64,000 bases of DNA from Vibrio ponticus (GCF_009938225.1 NZ_AP019658.1:806001-870000), one strand, 5' to 3'. Numbered from the stretch's first letter, positions 37,821 to 48,136 are shown. Numbers and translations: made by a program. The notes: generated by a model not told the origin, from the letters alone.

Positions 37821-39701
37821 TTAGTACTTAAACAAATTTACTTGCTGATTGAGTTGCATCGCAATTTGGCGTAAATCTTGAGAGAGATTGCGAGAGTTTT
37901 GTGCCTCTTCAGAAAGGGTAGAAGAGATATCATTCGCTTGTTGGATATTCTTACTTACTTCATCGGTCACTGTGCGTTGCTCGGAAGCTGCATTTGAGAT
38001 TTGTAGTGCCATGTCTGAGATTTCTTGAATCGAAACGGTGATCTTCTCTAAAGCTTCAGTTGCGCTATTGGCATCATCAACACTTGAACCAGCTAAGTCA
38101 CGACTTTGTGTCATTGAGCTAACCGCTTCTAGGCTATTTTTTTGCAAACTTTCGATCATTTGACGAATTTCAACCGTAGAGCTGTGTGTTCTTTGTGAAA
38201 GCACGCGAACCTCGTCTGCAACGACGGCGAAGCCACGACCCTGTTCTCCGGCGCGCGCAGCTTCAATCGCGGCGTTAAGCGCAAGTAAGTTCGTTTGTTC
38301 GGCAATTTCACTAATCGTTGAAATAATGGTGTTGATGTCTTGAGCGTTACGTTCCAACTGAGTGACCACACTCGCGGCATTATCCAGTTGACTCGCTAAC
38401 GTGGTAATCGAATCTTGGTTGCGGCGAATCACTCGTTTACCTTGTTCACAATGTTCGGTTGAGTTTAACGCTGATTCTGCCGTCATTTTGGCATTACTTG
38501 CGACTTCTTCTGCGGCGGCTGACATTTCATGGACCGCGGTCGCGATTTGTGAAATTTCGTTTAATTGCGCAGAAAGGGAATCACTAATTTCACTCGCTAG
38601 CTTAGTGCTGACTTCGGAACGGCTATCGAGGTTTTTCGACGAGTCTGAAATATCATGCACAATTTCTTGTAGTTTACTGATGAAAGCATTGACTTGAGTG
38701 GCAAGCGAACCGATTTCGTCTTTAGTTTTCACTTCAATGCGTTTGGTTAAATCACCATTACCTTGTGCTAGATCGCGCATAGAGTCAGTCAGATTGTTTA
38801 ATGGCGCTAGCGCACGCTTAACGATAACTAGAGCAATGACTGCGATGATCAATACTTGGGCTAAGCCCATTAGCATGGATTGTCCAATTAAGTCGTAGTG
38901 AGATTGGAAAGCAAAGTCTTTATCGATAACGATAGTGTAAAACCAATCGGTATTGGCAATCGCTTTAGAGGTAATTAATACCTCTTTACCAGAGATTACC
39001 GCGTCTACTAACTGTGTCGTTTTAGACAGTTTTTCAATGGTCTGGGTATTGAGATCGGGTGAGATCAACTCGATGCCTTTTAATGCCAGCGAGTGGTTTT
39101 CATGGGCGACAATTTTCCCTTTGCTGTTGGTGACAAATGCCGTCACACCTTGATCTTCTAATTGTACGGCGTTGTTGACCAGAGTATCGATTTCAACATC
39201 CGCGCCTAGGACACCTTTAACATTTCCTGCTGAGAAAGGTTCGGCGACGGTAACGACGAGCTTGTTTGAAGATGCATCGATGTAAGGTTCAGTAACATTA
39301 ACACTGCCTTTAGCCATGGTATCGATATACCAACCACGAGTACGAGGGTCGAAACCTGGCGGTAATTCAATATCGACACCCATAATAAATTGCCCGTCGG
39401 TTAACGCAGCATAGATAATACGTAAATCACCCGATTTGGTGGCTTGGGCAAGATAAGTTTGTGGCGCCCCCTGATTGATGAAAGCATCAGAGGAAGAACG
39501 CAGTACATTGATTTTGGTGTTGATCCACTGGTCCATGCTGGCAACTCTGCCATCAAGCAAGGTATTGCCGTATTGTGTAATCGAACGTTGAGTTTCATCG
39601 AAAATTTGTCTACTGGTCAAATAAGTTTGCGCAGCAGTCATGATGAGAATGGCAAGCACGAAGGCGAGGGTGAGCTTATTTTTTATTGATAGCGCTGACA
39701 T
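37821..39701 (-). CDS. Methyl-accepting chemotaxis protein with dCache domain (copy 2)
   Basis: This is a paralogue of the gene at 35621, also 626 residues and alignable along its length, with TM1, dCache, TM2, HAMP and the same signalling tip. The N-terminus ([18 protein letters not shown]) and the signalling domain are nearly identical, whereas the Cache domain has diverged. The amino-acid-type motif reads [14 protein letters not shown] and GADVEID, so the leading tyrosine of copy 1 is phenylalanine here. This suggests a tandem duplication followed by ligand divergence. Confidence 0.92.
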   Translation of the reverse strand: MSALSIKNKLTLAFVLAILIMTAAQTYLTSRQIFDETQRSITQYGNTLLDGRVASMDQWINTKINVLRSSSDAFINQGAPQTYLAQATKSGDLRIIYAALTDGQFIMGVDIELPPGFDPRTRGWYIDTMAKGSVNVTEPYIDASSNKLVVTVAEPFSAGNVKGVLGADVEIDTLVNNAVQLEDQGVTAFVTNSKGKIVAHENHSLALKGIELISPDLNTQTIEKLSKTTQLVDAVISGKEVLITSKAIANTDWFYTIVIDKDFAFQSHYDLIGQSMLMGLAQVLIIAVIALVIVKRALAPLNNLTDSMRDLAQGNGDLTKRIEVKTKDEIGSLATQVNAFISKLQEIVHDISDSSKNLDSRSEVSTKLASEISDSLSAQLNEISQIATAVHEMSAAAEEVASNAKMTAESALNSTEHCEQGKRVIRRNQDSITTLASQLDNAASVVTQLERNAQDINTIISTISEIAEQTNLLALNAAIEAARAGEQGRGFAVVADEVRVLSQRTHSSTVEIRQMIESLQKNSLEAVSSMTQSRDLAGSSVDDANSATEALEKITVSIQEISDMALQISNAASEQRTVTDEVSKNIQQANDISSTLSEEAQNSRNLSQDLRQIAMQLNQQVNLFKY

Positions 39702-39806
39702 ATACAGGTTTTCCTTACTTCACATATGAGCGCGAGCAGGATAACAGGATGACACTCTGTATCAGGCATATTTATCATTAGAAGTGTGACATTTATCCCA
39801 CTAATG

Positions 39807-39859
39807 CCCGCTATTAAAACTACCCCTAGATAGCAGAGGAAAATGATAATAATAGCGGG
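39807..39859. repeat. Spaced inverted repeat upstream of chemoreceptor copy 2
   Basis: CCCGCTATTA at 39807-39816 and its exact complement TAATAGCGGG at 39850-39859 are separated by 33 bases. They lie between the start of the chemoreceptor gene and the 3' end of the outer-membrane-like gene. No T-run follows. It could be an operator pair or an RNA stem. Confidence 0.55.
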
Positions 39860-39867
39860 ATAATGGT

Positions 39868-40386
39868 CTAGTACTGGAAACGTACCGACATAGTGATTTG
39901 TGGTCCGTAAATACCGTAGTTACGCGTTTCAGCCGAGAGCGAAAGTTGAGATGTAGAATGGAAGCGTAAACCGGCGTGGAACACTGATCTTTCGTCTAGC
40001 GAACCAACACGTGTTGTCGCTTCTAGCTGGTCGGTTAACCACATACGTAAACCAATATTGAACTCTGGCAAGGTATCGCGATCTTTATGGTCGTAATCTG
40101 GGTACGTAATACTGTGAACCAGTGCTTGACCGAAAACATCAACGAATTGGTTGATTGGACCGTTAAAACCGATACCTGCGGCTAAATCTGAATCACCTTC
40201 AAATTGACTGTCGGCGCGAGCAAGCACATGAATGTTCTCTGCGACCATAAGGCTAAATTCAGCACCAGAGAAACGAGGGTCAATGGCTGTGCGAAATTCA
40301 AGATAGTTATAATTAAAGTTATTGGCTAATGCTGCAGGCGCCAATAGTGAGGCGGCTAAAGCAGTGACTATCACATGTTTCTTCAA
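39868..40386 (-). CDS. Putative outer-membrane beta-barrel protein (hypothetical)
   Basis: I take the start as a TTG at 40386, with GGAG seven bases upstream. This gives a 172-residue protein with a good signal peptide (MKKHVIVTALAASLLAPAALA). The longer frame to 40560 would run into the neighbouring gene and bury the signal peptide. The mature part shows alternating polar/aromatic strands (FNYNYLEFRTAI, LSAETRNYGIYG, QITMSVRFQY) and a C-terminal aromatic residue, the usual pattern of a small beta-barrel. No specific family is recognised. Confidence 0.7.
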   Translation of the reverse strand: MKKHVIVTALAASLLAPAALANNFNYNYLEFRTAIDPRFSGAEFSLMVAENIHVLARADSQFEGDSDLAAGIGFNGPINQFVDVFGQALVHSITYPDYDHKDRDTLPEFNIGLRMWLTDQLEATTRVGSLDERSVFHAGLRFHSTSQLSLSAETRNYGIYGPQITMSVRFQY

Positions 40387-40415
40387 AGTGTTTCTCCAAC
40401 GTACAGCAACAAACA

Positions 40416-40441
40416 TGAAAAGGTCTGCATAGGCAGACCTT
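40416..40441 (-). terminator. Hairpin after the YgiW-like gene
   Basis: The stem AAGGTCTGC/GCAGACCTT is followed on the minus strand by TTTTC. It ends transcripts of the gene at 40475 just before the next gene starts. Confidence 0.65.
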
Positions 40442-40474
40442 ACGTTGGGTAGTTTAAACTTAAATCTCAGTGAT

Positions 40475-40843
40475 TTATAGCACTTGAATACGATCAACTT
40501 CGATCTCAGGCGTGCTGCCGCCTTCAAATTCACCAAATAGACGGACTTGGGTGGTTGCATCTAGTGGTTGAGTCAGCACGATATCGTCATCAAGTTCTAC
40601 TTGTACTTCTGCTTTACCGTCGCTAAATACAAATTTTTCATGGTTAATTTGGCGCACAAGCTTGCCTTCAACAACCACTTTTTGTTCAGTAAACATAGTG
40701 CTGTCTGCAAGTAAGCCACTTAGGTTGGTCAGTTCTACAGGACCTTTGTATTGTACAGCGTTACGCGTTTCGTGATGGTCACCACCAGCTAGAGCAATAG
40801 TTGGTGCTAGGATAAGTGCAGCTGCTACGATAAATTTTTTCAT
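40475..40843 (-). CDS. YgiW/YdeI-family periplasmic OB-fold stress protein
   Basis: The 122-residue protein has a signal peptide (MKKFIVAAALILAPTIALA) and a single bacterial OB-fold (BOF, PF04076) domain; V-V-V-E-G-K-L-V-R, FVFSDGKAEVQVELDDD and VRLFGEFEGG are typical. E. coli YgiW and Salmonella YdeI are tied to stress tolerance against peroxide, cadmium or antimicrobial peptides. AAGGAA precedes the ATG. The gene is divergent from cobQ. The exact role here is unknown. Confidence 0.85.
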   Translation of the reverse strand: MKKFIVAAALILAPTIALAGGDHHETRNAVQYKGPVELTNLSGLLADSTMFTEQKVVVEGKLVRQINHEKFVFSDGKAEVQVELDDDIVLTQPLDATTQVRLFGEFEGGSTPEIEVDRIQVL

Positions 40844-41094
40844 GGTGTTTCCTTTATATATTGTTGTTAGGCTCTGTGCCCTTGCTTGATGGTGCTATTA
40901 AACAATACCTAAAGTGAACCAATGCTGATTAGTACATTCATTTTCCGTTCATCTATATGCCATCTTGTTATAAGGTAGTCAGACAGTAGAAAAAACATCG
41001 TGTACGTGGCAGTGATTAAACGCAAGCACAGTAGTATTGAAGTACTAAACTAGATATGATTCTTCTAACATAATCAACGAGATAACTGGTTAAA

Positions 41095-42558
41095 ATGCAA
41101 TCACCTTTAAAAGCGTTAATGGTACAAGGAACGACATCAGATGCGGGCAAGAGTGTTTTGGTCGCAGGCTTATGTCGAGTATTGGCGAGAAAGGGAGTCA
41201 AAGTCGCGCCATTCAAGCCGCAAAATATGGCATTAAATAGTGCTGTGACGAAAGATGGTGGCGAGATTGGGCGTGCTCAGGCAGTGCAAGCGGCAGCGTG
41301 TAATATTGAACCAAGCGTTCATATGAATCCGGTCTTGTTAAAACCTAATTCAGATACTGGCGCACAAGTTATTTTACAAGGTAAAGCCTTAACTAATATG
41401 GAAGCCACCGGTTATCATGATTATAAGTTAGTTGCGATGAACACCGTGATGGATTCATTTTCGCGTCTGCAAAATGAATATGAATCGGTAATGATCGAAG
41501 GTGCTGGTAGCCCTGCTGAAATAAATTTGAGAGCCAATGACATTGCTAATATGGGGTTTGCTGAAAACGCCGATGTACCGGTGATCATTGTGGCAGATAT
41601 TGATCGTGGTGGTGTATTCGCCCATTTATATGGCACATTAGAATTGCTGTCACAGTCAGAGCAAGACCGAGTGATTGGTTTTGTGATTAACCGCTTTAGA
41701 GGCGACATCGCACTGTTAGAGTCAGGGCTTGATTGGTTAGAAGAAAAAACCGGTAAGCCGGTCATTGGTGTTTTGCCTTACTTACACGGTTTTGATCTCG
41801 AAGCGGAAGATGCGATTGATAGCCAGCAGCAACTGGGCGATCAAGCCAAATTGGTGGTGAAAGTGCCAGTATTTACTCGTATAAGTAATCACACTGATTT
41901 TGATGCACTGCGCCAAAACCCGGATATCGATCTTCAATATGTAGGCAAAGGGCAATCACTGTCTGGTGCAGATGTGATTATTCTGCCTGGTTCAAAATCT
42001 ACTCGCGCCGATCTTGAATATCTTCGTAGCCAAGGTTGGGATAAAGAACTGGCTAAACATTTACGTTTTGGCGGCAAGGTGATCGGTATTTGTGGCGGTT
42101 TTCAAATGCTAGGGCAAAGTGTTGCTGATCCTTTGGGCATTGAGGGGGAACCGGGTGTTACACAAGGTTTAGGTTACCTCGATGTCACCACGACTATGAC
42201 AGAAAACAAAAAACTAAACCGTGTTAGTGGTACTCTTGAACTGTGTGGTAAGCAAGCTCATGTCACTGGCTATGAAATTCACGCTGGGGAGAGTAAGGTA
42301 TTAGAACGACAACCTATTCAACTCAGTGATGGGCATTTCGATGGTGCCCTGAGTGAGTGTGGGCAAGTTTTCGGTACCTATTTACATGGTGTGTTTGACG
42401 ATGCTGAGGCATTATCCTTACTGTGTGAGTGGATGGGCTTTGCTAATGTAACTACGGTTGACCACCAAGCCAATCAAGAGCGGGCAATCAATAGAATTGC
42501 CGATGCGATTGAAGAGCACATGAAACTAGAACTACTTTGGCCTGAATTAGGCAAATAA
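41095..42558 (+). CDS. cobQ: Cobyric acid synthase
   Basis: CobQ (CbiP) amidates adenosylcobyrinic acid a,c-diamide at four carboxylates using glutamine and ATP in cobalamin biosynthesis. The 487 residues show an N-terminal dethiobiotin-synthetase-like ATPase ([20 protein letters not shown]) and a C-terminal class I glutamine amidotransferase-like domain with the nucleophile in [12 protein letters not shown] and the histidine near GTYLHGVFD. No other cobalamin gene is in the window. It lies only five bases before modA, an unusual pairing with molybdate transport. Confidence 0.94.
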   Translation: MQSPLKALMVQGTTSDAGKSVLVAGLCRVLARKGVKVAPFKPQNMALNSAVTKDGGEIGRAQAVQAAACNIEPSVHMNPVLLKPNSDTGAQVILQGKALTNMEATGYHDYKLVAMNTVMDSFSRLQNEYESVMIEGAGSPAEINLRANDIANMGFAENADVPVIIVADIDRGGVFAHLYGTLELLSQSEQDRVIGFVINRFRGDIALLESGLDWLEEKTGKPVIGVLPYLHGFDLEAEDAIDSQQQLGDQAKLVVKVPVFTRISNHTDFDALRQNPDIDLQYVGKGQSLSGADVIILPGSKSTRADLEYLRSQGWDKELAKHLRFGGKVIGICGGFQMLGQSVADPLGIEGEPGVTQGLGYLDVTTTMTENKKLNRVSGTLELCGKQAHVTGYEIHAGESKVLERQPIQLSDGHFDGALSECGQVFGTYLHGVFDDAEALSLLCEWMGFANVTTVDHQANQERAINRIADAIEEHMKLELLWPELGK

Positions 42559-42563
42559 AATTA

Positions 42564-43331
42564 ATGCTTAAAATTACAACAACACCTTTACTGATTTCTT
42601 TGCTTGCAGGCAGTGCACTGTTTTCGACGACAGTGCACGCCGATGATAACGCGACGATACGAGTTTATGCCGCATCATCGCTAACCAACGTGCTTAATCA
42701 GCTGATTTCTGATTATGAAAATACACATTCAGTCGATATTGTGCCTATTTATGGGGGTTCTTCCTCGCTAGCTCGTCAAATTGAGCGTGGAGCGCCAGCC
42801 GATATGTTTATTTCTGCCAATGAGCAATGGGTGACGCATCTTGAAAAACAAGGTGTGGCTAATAAGCAGAACATCTATGACTTTACGCACAATCAGTTGG
42901 TCGTGATTGCACCGCAACAGAGTGAGATTGCTCTAAATATTACGGAGCCAAAATCGTGGTTAAGTGCTATCGGTGACAGTCGCTTGGCTATCGGTCAGCC
43001 GAATGCGGTTCCTGCCGGTATCTATGCAAAACAATCTTTGCAATCGCTCAATCTATGGCAATCATTGAGCAAGCATCTCGCGCCAACAAAGAATGTGCGT
43101 GTTGCGTTAACACTGGTTGAACGCGCTGAAGCACCACTTGGCATCGTCTATAAATCGGATGCGGTGGTGTCTAGCAAGGTGCAAGTGATTCATACCTTTG
43201 CAGCTTCAAGCCATGACCCAATTCGCTATCCAATGGTCACAATAACCGATTCTGCAGATGTCGCGCAATTTACTCAATACTTAATGAGTGAACCAGCGAA
43301 ACAGGCATTAAGTCGATTTGGATTCGATTAA
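42564..43331 (+). CDS. modA: Molybdate ABC transporter periplasmic binding protein
   Basis: ModA captures molybdate (and tungstate) in the periplasm for ModBC. The 255-residue product has a signal peptide ending TTVHA and the motifs RVYAASSLTNVLNQL, YGGSSSLARQIERGAPADMFISAN and the C-terminal APLGIVYKSDA, all standard for ModA. It starts five bases after cobQ and is followed four bases on by modB, so all are probably one transcript. No separate strong ribosome site is visible, which suggests coupled translation. Confidence 0.95.
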   Translation: MLKITTTPLLISLLAGSALFSTTVHADDNATIRVYAASSLTNVLNQLISDYENTHSVDIVPIYGGSSSLARQIERGAPADMFISANEQWVTHLEKQGVANKQNIYDFTHNQLVVIAPQQSEIALNITEPKSWLSAIGDSRLAIGQPNAVPAGIYAKQSLQSLNLWQSLSKHLAPTKNVRVALTLVERAEAPLGIVYKSDAVVSSKVQVIHTFAASSHDPIRYPMVTITDSADVAQFTQYLMSEPAKQALSRFGFD

Positions 43332-43335
43332 CGAT

Positions 43336-44034
43336 ATGGACTTGTTGTCAGAATACGAATATCAAGCGCTGATTCTTAGTCTAAAAGTCTCGTTTTATGC
43401 GATTGTTTGGCTAATTCCGATCGGTATCTGTCTTGCTTGGTTACTTGCGAAAAAACAGTTTGTTGGCAAATCACTGATTGATAGTCTTATTCACCTACCT
43501 TTGGTGTTACCACCCGTAGTGATAGGTTATCTGTTACTTGTGATGATGGGACGTCAAGGTGTGGTAGGACAGTGGTTGTATCAGACTTTTGGGCTCTCTT
43601 TTGCGTTTAACTGGAAAGGCGCGGTCTTAGCGAGCGTCGTGGTCGCTTTACCCTTAATGGTCAGAGCGGTACGACTGAGTTTTGAGAGTGTTGATTCAAA
43701 ACTGGAACAAGCTGCCTCAACGCTCGGCGCTTCTCCACTTAAAGTCTTCTTCACTATTACGCTGCCTTTAACCCTCCCTGGTGTCATTACTGGCACTATG
43801 TTGGCATTTGCGCGTAGCCTTGGCGAGTTTGGCGCGACAATCAGTTTTGTTTCAAACATTCCGGGCGAAACACAAACTATCCCTCTTGCTATGTACACCT
43901 TTATTGAAACGCCGGGTTCAGAAATGGAAGCAATGCGCCTTTGCATTATCTCTATCGCGATTGCTCTCGGTTCATTATTGATTTCCGAATGGCTTGCGCG
44001 TCAATGTGCCCGACGTTTGGGGGCAAAACAATGA
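43336..44034 (+). CDS. modB: Molybdate ABC transporter permease
   Basis: ModB is the membrane permease of the molybdate importer. From the ATG at 43336 it is 232 residues with five to six TM helices and the EAA loop [22 protein letters not shown] that contacts ModC. The frame opens slightly earlier at a TTG inside modA, but the ATG right after the modA stop matches the family N-terminus. Its stop overlaps the modC start (ATGA). Confidence 0.95.
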   Translation: MDLLSEYEYQALILSLKVSFYAIVWLIPIGICLAWLLAKKQFVGKSLIDSLIHLPLVLPPVVIGYLLLVMMGRQGVVGQWLYQTFGLSFAFNWKGAVLASVVVALPLMVRAVRLSFESVDSKLEQAASTLGASPLKVFFTITLPLTLPGVITGTMLAFARSLGEFGATISFVSNIPGETQTIPLAMYTFIETPGSEMEAMRLCIISIAIALGSLLISEWLARQCARRLGAKQ

Positions 44035-45137
44035 GCAAATTAGCCATTGCATTTAAACAGACCCTCGGAGACACGGCATTTGATATCAATGTTGAATTAC
44101 CTTCACGCGGTATTACTGCCATCTTTGGTCGCTCTGGGGCTGGAAAAACATCATTAATTAATGCCGTTGCAGGGTTAACCCAACCAGATAGCGGTCATAT
44201 AGAAATCGATGACCACGTTCTGTTCAGTGATAAACAGGGCATTAATGTCCCAACTCGAGATAGACGCGTCGGCTACGTGTTTCAAGAGTCGCGCTTATTT
44301 CCTCACTATCGAGTAAAAGGCAATCTGCTCTATGGAGTAAAAAAAACGGATGATCTTTACTTCAAGCAAATCGTCGAGTTGTTAGCACTAGACGATCTGT
44401 TGGTGCGCTATCCGATTGAGTTGTCGGGCGGTGAAAAACAACGCGTCGCGATTGGCAGAGCACTGTTGTCCAAACCCGATATTTTACTCATGGATGAGCC
44501 GTTAGCCTCTTTGGACTTACCGCGTAAACGTGAGGTGTTGCCGTTTCTCGAGCATTTAGCCAACAACGTCAATATTCCAATCTTGTACGTGACTCATAGC
44601 TTAAATGAAATTATTCGCTTAGCGGAGCATATTGTGGTTGTGGAAAACGGCACAGTAGTGACGACTGGCGCGATAGACCAAGTATGGGCATCGAAAGCGA
44701 TGCGCCCTTGGCAATCATTCGCGGGGCAAAGTTCATTGTTTGAAGCTAAGTTGATTGATCAGATTGAAGAATATGCCTTATCAGGGCTTCAGCTTGCGCC
44801 GGATGTGGTACTTTGGGTTCAGAAAGTGGAAGCTGACATGGATAGCAAAGTACGACTGCAAGTTCGTGCCAACGACGTGTCAATTAGTCTTGATAAGCCG
44901 CAAAGAACGTCAATTCGAAATATCTTGCACGCTGAAATAACCGATCTTGAAACGCAAAGTTATGGCACACATCGCCAAAGTGTATCGGTTAAATTGAAGT
45001 TGGCAGACAACTGTTTTTTGTGGGCAACCATCACTGCCTGGGCGAAGGAAGAGTTGCAACTGGAAGTGGGTATGGAAGTTTACGCTCAAATTAAAGGTGT
45101 CAGTGTTACGCAACGTGATATTGCTCTTTCACACTAA
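44031..45137 (+). CDS. modC: Molybdate ABC transporter ATP-binding protein
   Basis: ModC energises molybdate uptake. The ATG at 44031 ([10 protein letters not shown]), preceded by GGGG and overlapping the modB stop, gives 368 residues. Walker A is GRSGAGKTS, the ABC signature [15 protein letters not shown] and Walker [13 protein letters not shown]. The C-terminal part (about residues 290-368) is a TOBE/Mop molybdate-binding domain ([13 protein letters not shown]). A longer frame reaching back to 43941 lies in modB and is not used. Confidence 0.95.
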   Translation: MSKLAIAFKQTLGDTAFDINVELPSRGITAIFGRSGAGKTSLINAVAGLTQPDSGHIEIDDHVLFSDKQGINVPTRDRRVGYVFQESRLFPHYRVKGNLLYGVKKTDDLYFKQIVELLALDDLLVRYPIELSGGEKQRVAIGRALLSKPDILLMDEPLASLDLPRKREVLPFLEHLANNVNIPILYVTHSLNEIIRLAEHIVVVENGTVVTTGAIDQVWASKAMRPWQSFAGQSSLFEAKLIDQIEEYALSGLQLAPDVVLWVQKVEADMDSKVRLQVRANDVSISLDKPQRTSIRNILHAEITDLETQSYGTHRQSVSVKLKLADNCFLWATITAWAKEELQLEVGMEVYAQIKGVSVTQRDIALSH

Positions 45138-45171
45138 TCCTTCAGGGTTTGCTTAGAGACGTGATAAGAAA

Positions 45172-45193
45172 AAGGCCGCTAGTCAGCGGCCTT
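45172..45193. terminator. Terminator between modC and the DUF3069-like gene
   Basis: The stem AAGGCCGCT/AGCGGCCTT with a four-base loop lies between convergent genes, with A-rich and T-rich flanks suited to both strands. Confidence 0.8.
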
Positions 45194-45224
45194 CTCATTA
45201 CTATGTAGATACCAATTGAGGTAA

Positions 45225-45662
45225 TTACTTAGCAAATACGTCCGTGAAGTCACGTTTAAGAATTGGATCACGACGTGCTTTTTTGATTTGCTTAACCATA
45301 TCTTTCACGCAGTTGTGAAGTACTTGGTCTAGCAGAGAAGCACGGTAATCGTTTTTCTGTTCTTCAGTCATATCTTGTGGCAGGTTTAGAGTCGGGAACT
45401 CTTCCATCACATTTAGACCAGCGAATGCCTGGCTAACTGAAACTAGTGCATGAAACTGTTCGAAGTTATCTAGAATGTTTTGCGCACTTTTTGGTAACTC
45501 ATTCCATGATTCACGTACCGCTTCTTCTGATACTTCATGGATAGATGTAACCATCTCGTACATTGCTTCTGGTACACCGTCAAATTCGATTACTTGGCGT
45601 AGTTCCGCTGAAACAGTAGATAGATCGATGGTTTTTTTCTCAGTTGGAGTCACGTCAGACAT
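45225..45662 (-). CDS. Conserved hypothetical protein (probably DUF3069)
   Basis: This is a 145-residue acidic, mainly helical, cytoplasmic protein with no TM segment. It resembles the Vibrio family annotated as DUF3069, but this name is from memory of the pattern (IEFDGVPEAMYEMVTSIHEVSEEAVRESW) rather than a search. It contains one cysteine. It is monocistronic and convergent with modC. No function can be assigned. Confidence 0.75.
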   Translation of the reverse strand: MSDVTPTEKKTIDLSTVSAELRQVIEFDGVPEAMYEMVTSIHEVSEEAVRESWNELPKSAQNILDNFEQFHALVSVSQAFAGLNVMEEFPTLNLPQDMTEEQKNDYRASLLDQVLHNCVKDMVKQIKKARRDPILKRDFTDVFAK

Positions 45663-45825
45663 AGTCTTTTCTCTTTACGTAATATATGCCGCGTTATGCT
45701 AATTTTTCTACGATAAATGTCAACCTTAGTGGAGGATTTGCGGCGCTTAAAGTATGCTTATTTTTAAATAACTGATTTATTGAACAGTTTGAACGTTTGT
45801 AGAGCCGGGAAAAGCAGGGACAACA

Positions 45826-46782
45826 ATGAAAATATTGCTGGTGGACGATATTCAAATTGAACGGATGCAGTTGGCGATTCGTTTAAAGCAGCAGGGGCAT
45901 ATTGTGGAGATGGCGGAATCGGGCATGCATGCTTTGAAGCTCTATCCTGAATTTGAACCTGATTTAGTGTTGCTCGATATCACCATGCCAGAAATGGATG
46001 GTTTTGAAGTGGCGTGTAAGATTAGAGAGCTCTATCCCGAATGGATTCCGATCATCTTTCTAAGTTCTCACGACGCACCCGAAATCATTGCTAGTGCGAT
46101 AGAATCTGGCGGCGACGACTATTTGATTAAGCCAGTTGATAAGCTGGTCCTGCGGGCGAAATTAACCGCGATGCAGCGTATTGCCTTCATGCGAAATCAA
46201 CTCAATAACAAAACCGCAGCATTGGCTCGAGTGAACCAAGAGCTGGAAAAGTTAGCCAGTGAAGATGGTTTAACCAAGGTACGTAACCGTCGTGACGTAG
46301 ATAAAAAACTCAAAGAGATGATTTCGGTTCATGGTCGTCATTCGATGGCGTTGACGGTTATTCTACTCGATGTGGATTTTTTCAAACTGTATAACGATAA
46401 CTATGGTCACATACAAGGCGATCAATGTTTGATCCAAATCGCTTCAACTCTCGATGAACTTTTTTCTCGTAATGGTGAAGTGGTTGGTCGATATGGTGGT
46501 GAAGAGTTTGTTATCTTGCTCGGTCACAGTGATGTTTATCAGGCAGAACTGCATGCAGAAAGGGTTAAAGAGGCGCTTGGTGAATTATCGATTTTGCATG
46601 AGCATAGTCAAGTTGCGAATTGCGTGACCGTGTCACAAGGGGTGGTCAGTATTCAACCGAATGGTAGGGAAACACCAGATCAACTTTATCACATGGCGGA
46701 TAAGGCGCTTTATCAAGCTAAGCGGCAAGGGCGCAATCGATACGTGATCTACGATCCGTCAATGGAATTTCAAGAGTCCTAG
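45826..46782 (+). CDS. Response regulator with GGDEF domain (diguanylate cyclase)
   Basis: The 318-residue protein has an N-terminal receiver (residues 1-120, phospho-acceptor in VLLDITMPEMDG) and a C-terminal GGDEF domain (about 145-315) with the active-site sequence RYGGEEFVILLG. It should make c-di-GMP when phosphorylated, resembling WspR/PleD-type regulators. The inhibitory site preceding the active site reads RNGE instead of RxxD, so product inhibition may be weak or absent. AGGGA precedes the ATG. No cognate kinase is adjacent. Confidence 0.92.
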   Translation: MKILLVDDIQIERMQLAIRLKQQGHIVEMAESGMHALKLYPEFEPDLVLLDITMPEMDGFEVACKIRELYPEWIPIIFLSSHDAPEIIASAIESGGDDYLIKPVDKLVLRAKLTAMQRIAFMRNQLNNKTAALARVNQELEKLASEDGLTKVRNRRDVDKKLKEMISVHGRHSMALTVILLDVDFFKLYNDNYGHIQGDQCLIQIASTLDELFSRNGEVVGRYGGEEFVILLGHSDVYQAELHAERVKEALGELSILHEHSQVANCVTVSQGVVSIQPNGRETPDQLYHMADKALYQAKRQGRNRYVIYDPSMEFQES

Positions 46783-46795
46783 TGAAAGATATAAG

Positions 46796-46822
46796 AAAGC
46801 CACTCGTCGGAGTGGCTTTTTA
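46796..46822. terminator. Terminator between the two cyclase genes
   Basis: The stem AAAGCCACTC/GAGTGGCTTT with a loop of four bases and T-run ends the + strand gene and can also serve the - strand one. Confidence 0.82.
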
Positions 46823-46852
46823 GTATCAAGCTATTTTGATTGATGAGGCGTT

Positions 46853-48136
46853 TTAAGAAATATATTTGGCGCAGTTGCCTTTAAAGTCCTTGGTTAACTG
46901 ACGAGCCGCAATGGTGCAGTTTCTACCATTGCCTTTAGCCTCGTATAGAGCTTGGTCAGCAGCCTTAATGATTCGATTAACGTCTTTCTCATCATAGCTA
47001 TCGGCTAATCCAATACTGATGGTCAATGAAACGGTACTTTTATCGTTTTTCGCGCCACGTTTCTTGGTGCCTTTGCGATGACTGCGTGGACGCTGGCTGA
47101 TATTTCTAATTGTCAGTTCATACTCCGCTATGTCACGACGCAAATCCTCTAGGTGATCAAGCGCTTCTTCAGCAAGCTTTCCTTTAAACAGAATCGTGAA
47201 CTCCTCACCGCCATATCGATAAACTCGTGCTCCGCCGCGCACCTTGCGTAGTTTACTGGCGACTAATTTAAGCACGTCATCGCCAGTATCATGACCGTAG
47301 GTATCATTAAATGATTTAAAGTGGTCAATATCTAGCATCGCCAGAGAGTATTTCCGACCTAAGTGTTTGAGATCAGATTCAAGTGCTAAACGACCTGGAA
47401 TGCCGGTGAGGCGGTCGTTAAACGCTAACTCATAACTAGCGGAAAGCAGATAGACAAGCAGCAATAGACCCGCAAGACTAAACAACACACTTGAAACATA
47501 ACTGACATGGAAGAAGATAAGCGTAATAGAACCAAGCAGCAAAGATGAATACACTGCAGTGTCGACAATGCGGTTATTCTTCAACAATAAAATGGCGCAT
47601 AACAGAACCAGCACGGTTAAATAGAGAACGAGAACGACGGGCAAACGTGACAGTTTATCTTCAATAAAGAAAACGGGATGCTCAAAAATTAGGAAGTTGG
47701 ATTCAACCAAGTACTTTAGGGTTAGTTGGCTCCACAATACCAGCAAAGCGAGAACCACTAAATAACCGACAAAACCAGGGCTGCGCACGGCGCTGTCTTT
47801 AAACATGTAAATGGCAAAGCAGGCGGCTGGGAGAGCAAAAGCAAGTAAACAAAGTTCTAGCAGAGTCGTTCCGGTGGTCAGCGAACTCTGGAGATAATTT
47901 TGAATAACCCAATAAGTGAGCAGCATGGCACTGGCTATCATGGCGCAGCGGCTATGTTTAAATACATGACTAAGGATGATTGCCACTGAAAACAGAATAT
48001 AGGGCAAACTCATGCTTAGACTGGTATTGGCAATAATGATAGATGTGACAGTATCTTGTAGAGGCGTAAGTAAAGCTACCAATCCAATAGGTAAGAGGAA
48101 TCGAAACCAACTAGCTGTAACGATTGAAAAAGACAT
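46853..48136 (-). CDS. Membrane diguanylate cyclase (GGDEF)
   Basis: The 427-residue protein has a multi-pass membrane half (about eight hydrophobic segments over residues 8-235) and a C-terminal GGDEF domain (about 245-420) with YRYGGEEFTILF. It should synthesise c-di-GMP in response to an unknown membrane signal. The position for the RxxD inhibitory site reads RGGA. A basic insertion (PRSHRKGTKKRGAKND) interrupts the domain before the SIGLAD strand. It is convergent with the receiver-cyclase gene and divergent from the ComFB-family gene. Confidence 0.92.
   Translation of the reverse strand: MSFSIVTASWFRFLLPIGLVALLTPLQDTVTSIIIANTSLSMSLPYILFSVAIILSHVFKHSRCAMIASAMLLTYWVIQNYLQSSLTTGTTLLELCLLAFALPAACFAIYMFKDSAVRSPGFVGYLVVLALLVLWSQLTLKYLVESNFLIFEHPVFFIEDKLSRLPVVLVLYLTVLVLLCAILLLKNNRIVDTAVYSSLLLGSITLIFFHVSYVSSVLFSLAGLLLLVYLLSASYELAFNDRLTGIPGRLALESDLKHLGRKYSLAMLDIDHFKSFNDTYGHDTGDDVLKLVASKLRKVRGGARVYRYGGEEFTILFKGKLAEEALDHLEDLRRDIAEYELTIRNISQRPRSHRKGTKKRGAKNDKSTVSLTISIGLADSYDEKDVNRIIKAADQALYEAKGNGRNCTIAARQLTKDFKGNCAKYIS

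Noticed and set aside
40387..40560. N-terminal extension of the outer-membrane-like protein
   Set aside because: It overlaps the next gene and puts the signal peptide inside the chain.
40844..41094. Possible cobalamin riboswitch upstream of cobQ
   Set aside because: I could not find a B12-box-like sequence or the expected paired elements in this 251-base gap.
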